From Himantopus leucocephalus (Eukaryota; Chordata; Aves; Charadriiformes; Recurvirostridae), in contig RSEF01000019.1 of the NCBI GenBank assembly GCA_003993805.1, positions 9,459,435 through 9,523,434 of the forward strand: a DNA stretch of 64,000 nucleotides, given 5' to 3'. Every line of letters begins with the position of its first letter. Positions within the stretch are counted from its first letter, which is position 1. The position numbers and the translations under genes were made by a program. Below the pieces are notes generated by a model. The model worked only from the letters and a program-made list of their open reading frames with translations, was not told the DNA's origin and made no database searches. Below, piece by piece: positions 58,892-64,000 of this stretch.

Positions 58892-61800
58892 CTAGAAGAA
58901 TCAAACAGAGAAGTTAACCAAACAGTTAACAGGAAGAACAGAGATGTCAGAACTAAAAGCAACAACTTACACTGAGGCTCCGTCTTAGGTGGTTTTTAGG
59001 CCAGTCACCTCACATTCAGCTAAACACACTTCTAATATTAATTCTATTATACTTTTGTAGCTCTTCCAGTACCTCAAAATAGCCTTTCCAGGGTCTTTTC
59101 TTTAGTGAAACGCAGGTACTTTTCATGAACAGCAATATAAAAAAAAAATGTTAGAATCCTCCAACAAAGACAGCTTCTTGCTTGCTCACTGGTGCTACTT
59201 TCCCAAACTTTTTTATCAAGGTAATGAAGATGAAATCTCCTTCAGACTAGGCTTTGATAGTCTCAAAGCCATCAAGAGGTTATTGGAGCATCAAGTATTT
59301 CATTGCCCCAATTGCAGGAGATGCACTTCCAGTAAGCCATCAAAAACTATTGCTTCAAAAAGATATCACACACACACAAAAAAAACCCGTCCCATCAACC
59401 ATACCTTAGCTATCTTAACACTGCAACTGTTGCCAGACTGACCGTTCTGCTTTAGTACCCCATTCTAACAATAGTATTTAATTCTTTCTTCCAATAGAAA
59501 GCACTAGAAATCAAGACTTCTATTCAGAAGTTACTCAAAGATCCACAGATCGGCCACCAGGAACAATGCAGTCAACGGAAGGGCTGAAGTGTTTACCTTT
59601 CACATGAAAAGTCCGTACAAGCTGCAGCTTCACTTACTCAACAGCATCTTAACAGTGATTCAACACTGATATATGAGAGATGAAGGAAGTAAGTCAACAA
59701 CAGCAACTACTTCTAGTAAATAAGAATTACCAACTCACTTATTGCAACATAGTACTTCACCTTGCCTCTAATACTACAGAGCACAAATGAAAATATATAT
59801 ATACACTGTACTGCTCTCCAAACGTGGACTCCTCCTGTCATCCCAAATCTATTACTACAAGCACCAGTACTTTATCAGTATCACAAGACAGAAATCTGAA
59901 TTAGGTATTAGAATTTAAAGCAGTCAGAACTTATAAATTATTCTTACATAGAAGAATTATTTCAATGTCTATGTCTTTTAATTTCATTTTCTTATAGGTC
60001 GCACACTGAGCATCTAACCATAAAGAGAAAGTATTAAGTCTAGCTGGTGTGGAAGACCAGAACAAAATGATTTGTCACTGATCATGGTTTGGATAGAGGA
60101 CTTATTTGCTGAAATATTTTTTTTTAAATATAACTTTTCAGAGGGAAAGATAAAGGAGCAGTGATCAGCTTCTTTTAAGAAAAGTGCTATGCACATTTTA
60201 AATAGTACTTTCTTTGCTTGCATCTGAATTACATTCTAAACAGACAATATTAAAACCAGGATGTGTACATGCAGTTATGTACTGCTTTTTCATTTTTCTC
60301 CACTAAAGCCTTGAATATATTCTTTATATGAGAATTTAGCCAAATAGCAATAGCAGACTTCAGAGGTCAGCGGAGCTTCAGAATTATTGTGGATAGATTC
60401 ACTCCTTTGTGTATTACCCACAAAGCAGAGTGAATCATTAGTAAACCATGGAATGAAACCAACAGATCTGAACTGCAAAACCCCTATCCCTTCTCCCTGC
60501 ATTTTGTTTGTTTTTTAAACATATGAACTACAACCAGTCACAATTCGCTTTTTTTGACCTCCCAAGCTCTGTTTCTTTGTTGGGTTTTCTTCCCTTTGAA
60601 ACTACAAACGCTTGCATAATGAATGTTAGCCTTTTTTGCAAGCCTACCAAAGCGGCTATGACACCTTGGGGCCCACAGACAAAAACCCACCAAACTACAG
60701 AATGAAAACACTTTTAAACTTTTTAAAACTCCCACCATATCCGTCAGGAAACATTTACACTCACAGGTGATTAGAAAACAACAGTGAGAGATGGTAAGTG
60801 CAATTGGAGCAACACTTGTCTTCTAGACTATCAGCAGCTCTGGAAAAAAACACGTGTCACTAACAGTATCTTAAGTGGGTGACATCCTGTTAATCTAACC
60901 AACAAGTCTGAAACACATCAGAACAATCTACTTTTAAACCATCGAAAAACAAAGTCATCACAGGGGTGTACAAATTCTTGTATTAATTAGGACTTCAGTT
61001 TTGAGGTATAAAAAGTTGTTACAGCATAAAAATCCACCACTGTTTGAGGACCTCCCACAAATTAGGGTCATAAACCTACTGGATGCACCCAGAGAATACT
61101 TTAGTATAATAGACTTATCCTTGAAAAAAACGCGGGAATAATTCTAAATCAGACTAACAAAAAAAAAAAATCAAGACTAGATTTAAATATTACTGGAATT
61201 TTGCCCATCTCTTTGCAGACACATACTGCCTACAGTTAATTATTTGTTTTTAAATACTTTCCATCTTCTGCCTCTCTTAACACTGTAGTTTCATTGCTGG
61301 TTTAAACCAGTGCTAGCCTTTCCCCTGCACCCAACAACTCATTCCCACCCACACTCCTCTTCCAACATCTCTGCCAAAACAAGCATTCATGCGGCAGGAC
61401 TATGACTGAAATCAGGGAACCAACTTGGGTTTGAATTAACCATTTTCCTTATTAGGTTTCACTAATCCAGCTTCAAAGTGGGTGACCTCAGGGTGAGAAT
61501 TAGTAGCCAGGAAGAAGCTGACTGTGAAACCAGTACAAAATAACTACATAAATGACATTTCAAACATTACAAGAGAACTTCTATATGCTACCGTAATGGT
61601 GTAGGGCACCCTGTGAAATCAAGTGCAGCCTATTACCGGTTGTGCCCTTCAAAGGAGTCAGACAGCACAACACTACAAGGAGCTGGAGTAAGGAGGAGAC
61701 CGATTCTCAACAGGTTGAAACCCCTCTGTAAAATGTGAGTGCCACGTCTCCCAAAATAAGGCCGAAAAAAGTTATCATCTCACTGACGCAGGTCAGGAAA

Positions 61801-64000
61801 TTATTTACCAAAGAACTGACAGCTGCCAATATTTGTTACTCTAACTGCAGGCTAAGAAATCAGTAAAGTACTTCAAAAGAATTTACACCTTTTACACTGA
61901 TAAAGCAAAATGCAACAAGATTTGTTACCAAAAATGTTTATTTACCTTAAAACAAACACCTGAACACTGGAAACAGACATGCGAGAAAAAAAATCTTCCT
62001 GTATTGTTAAAAAGAACATCTTTTGAGGTCATCTGCTGACCACTATTTGTTATTAATAAAAGAAAATTTAGCTTCCTTAGTAACTTAATCACTTACAATA
62101 ATTTTTCATAATAAATTGTTTTGTAAATCACAAAGTGACAGTAATCTGACACTTTTCAGAGACAGTTCTGCGTAAAGATGGGAACAAATTGACAGCAGCC
62201 AGAGGAAAACTCTCACAGCAGGTGCAGTAAGATCACGGTGAGGCTTGGAACCCACAGTTTTTCCTACTAAAAAAAAAGGCAGAAGAAATCAGCTGAAAAT
62301 TCCCAAAGAATGTATTCTATGCCTGTTAACTTCCACATCTGCAGAGGCTGGCATATGTCTCCTCTGAGTCTCTCGAGGATAATGGTGTGGGGCTCTAAAA
62401 TGGGTTTCGCTCAGACAGATCTGTTTCCTCAAGTACCTTAGCCTACAGGAGCTGGGATTCTACAAGAGGTTCATGAGTTTAAGTGGAACAAGCAGGAAGT
62501 TACTGGAACCAAAATCACTCTTTCTATCCCCTCTTTCCCCTCCAGCAGCAGTAATCACCGTGCTGCAGCCAGAATCCTCCAGCACAAGCGAAGGGTGGAA
62601 GAAGGGAGCCAAATTCCAGAGCCGCAGGGATGAGTCACTGCTCTTACTATCTCAGGTGTGGCTTCCATCACCAGTCAAAATTAAGCCAGGACTGGGAGTG
62701 ACCAAACAAAACCAGCCATGGGCCTGTCCAGGGCACCGGGTAGATCTGGCTAAGGCACACAGCTCTGCAGTGGCAAACAGAAGAAAAGGAAACACCTAAC
62801 CCAGACGTTGGATTGACAACGGGAACCGCCCCTTATGCTTCGGGTATAACAAGGTGCGGAAAATCCACCACTGCAGACTGGCAGAATTCATTTGCAGAAT
62901 GTATTTAGACCAACTCCAAAGCAGTGTCGGGCAAAAAGGTAGTAAAAAATTCTAAATTCTTGTTCGCCTCTCTGCTATCACAGTTATTAGCAAACATGAT
63001 GCTGAAGCAGGCAGACTCCCTAAAGACACCTCAATACAGTTCCGTGTGTTACCTGCGGTAAATCCTCTCCTTGTCCACCCATCAAGCTATCACTTTCATT
63101 GCTATCCACTGAGGACCATTAAAAGATGTCTGAAGGCAAGTAAATGTAAATGAGGCTGAGAACACAGAAGGATCTAATTCTACAGAAAACATTATGTAGA
63201 AACCTGCAGTTTCATTCTCCTATAAGACACAGCGCTATCTAAATACATTAACTTCCCATAGGGTGCTCAGATCATCCTCTTCTATTATGAGAGTTTAATC
63301 CATTTACAAATGCTTGAAGGGCTAAATTATTAAAACTAAATTTGTGCTCAATTTGGGCACAATGATTGTATATGCTTCACGGACAGTGTCATGGCAGAGA
63401 CTTGGATTCCATATTTTCTACTTCTAATCATTCTGATTTCAGAGGATGCCTTCGAGGCTACACTGCTGCGTATGTAAGCAATTTACCTTTATGTTACATT
63501 GGAATCATTACTTTTTTAAAAAGTATGCAGTTAGCTCTGCTGAACACCATAGTTTAAGTCTTAATATAACTATTTTTGATCAAAAAAAACCCCATGAAGA
63601 GCACAAAAAGGAAGAGAATTCTTACATTTCAGATTAACTGGACTTCCAAGACAAAATATATATATATATGTATAAACAAAAGAGAAATTAGTTTTTCCTT
63701 CACAAATTTTAATAAAATATTATCTTTTCTTTACACTTTATTCTTCTCCATCACTCAGATTTAACTCTTCCGTGCTTTTAGACTTTTTAAGAACAGCTAT
63801 TTTATAAATTACCTCGAATAAAGCTGCCTCTTCTCTTCATCCAAAAGCATATTTCTAATTCATTCCCTTTTCTGAGTTTTTCCACTCACTTCTGTTGAGC
63901 ATTGTACATCTCAGTTATGGTATCAGTTGAATGCCCAATATTACATTTAGATATTATTTCAACATAACAGACTGAATGTTCATGATATAAACACAGAAAA
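58892..64000 (-). other. USP32: Part of intron 2 of USP32
   Basis: Sequence upstream of the first visible exon. I searched for the exon encoding the LKRLKDAF and REVLGDGVPPKVAE region and did not find it, so the intron probably continues past 64000. A TA microsatellite lies at 63657-63670 and a CA run at 59367-59379. A 108-codon open frame at 62473-62799 lacks splice or family support. Confidence 0.65.

Noticed and set aside
58892..64000. Exons 1 and 2 and the USP32 promoter
   Set aside because: I searched for the conserved N-terminal coding segments and for a CpG-island-like promoter and saw neither. They are probably beyond 64000.

Overview
This is vertebrate nuclear DNA, almost certainly from a bird. 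It is AT-rich, with short exons separated by long GT-AG introns, and it carries CR1 LINE fragments typical of avian genomes (46798-47100, 2645-3035, 4084-4142). There is nothing prokaryotic in it: no operons, ribosome binding sites, CRISPR arrays or phage genes. A 42-base run of N (37568-37609) and single N's at 2331 and 37826 mark unresolved homopolymer or repeat sequence.

The window is dominated by one gene on the minus strand, USP32 (ubiquitin-specific peptidase 32). I reconstructed 32 coding exons from 58891 down to the stop codon at 12444-12446, with splice sites and reading phase that agree at every junction. The human gene, as I remember it, has 34 exons. The first two (start codon and roughly 62 residues) are not recognisable here and should lie beyond position 64000. 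The portion seen encodes 1545 residues, or 1559 with an alternative donor in one exon. In order these are an N-terminal EF-hand-like region, two canonical EF-hand loops, a DUSP domain, a ubiquitin-like segment, a split USP catalytic domain and a C-terminal CVLQ prenylation box. The catalytic domain has the Cys box, the QQDSQE box, two CxxC zinc knuckles, a long insertion and the His box. The enzyme is predicted to be an intact deubiquitinase.

Layout: 1-10320 is intergenic sequence downstream of USP32, with two CR1 fragments and no convincing gene. About 10320-12443 is the probable 3' UTR, ending at an AATAAA overlapped by Pumilio-type motifs. 12444-26880 holds the tightly spaced exons of the catalytic half. 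26881-44963 holds the DUSP and EF-hand exons. 44964-54669 is a 9.7 kb intron with a CR1 copy, a poly(A)-ended unknown block and possible regulatory sequence. 54670-58891 holds the three most 5' exons visible, and 58892-64000 is part of the next intron.

The most interesting points are two phase-preserving alternative donors that could make USP32 isoforms differing by 14 and 49 residues. There is also a GC-rich, poly(A)-ended possible retrocopy beside the assembly gap, a poly(A)-ended 560-bp block at 50700-51260, a pair of CRE palindromes and a pair of AP-1 sites in introns. I found no new multi-gene system.
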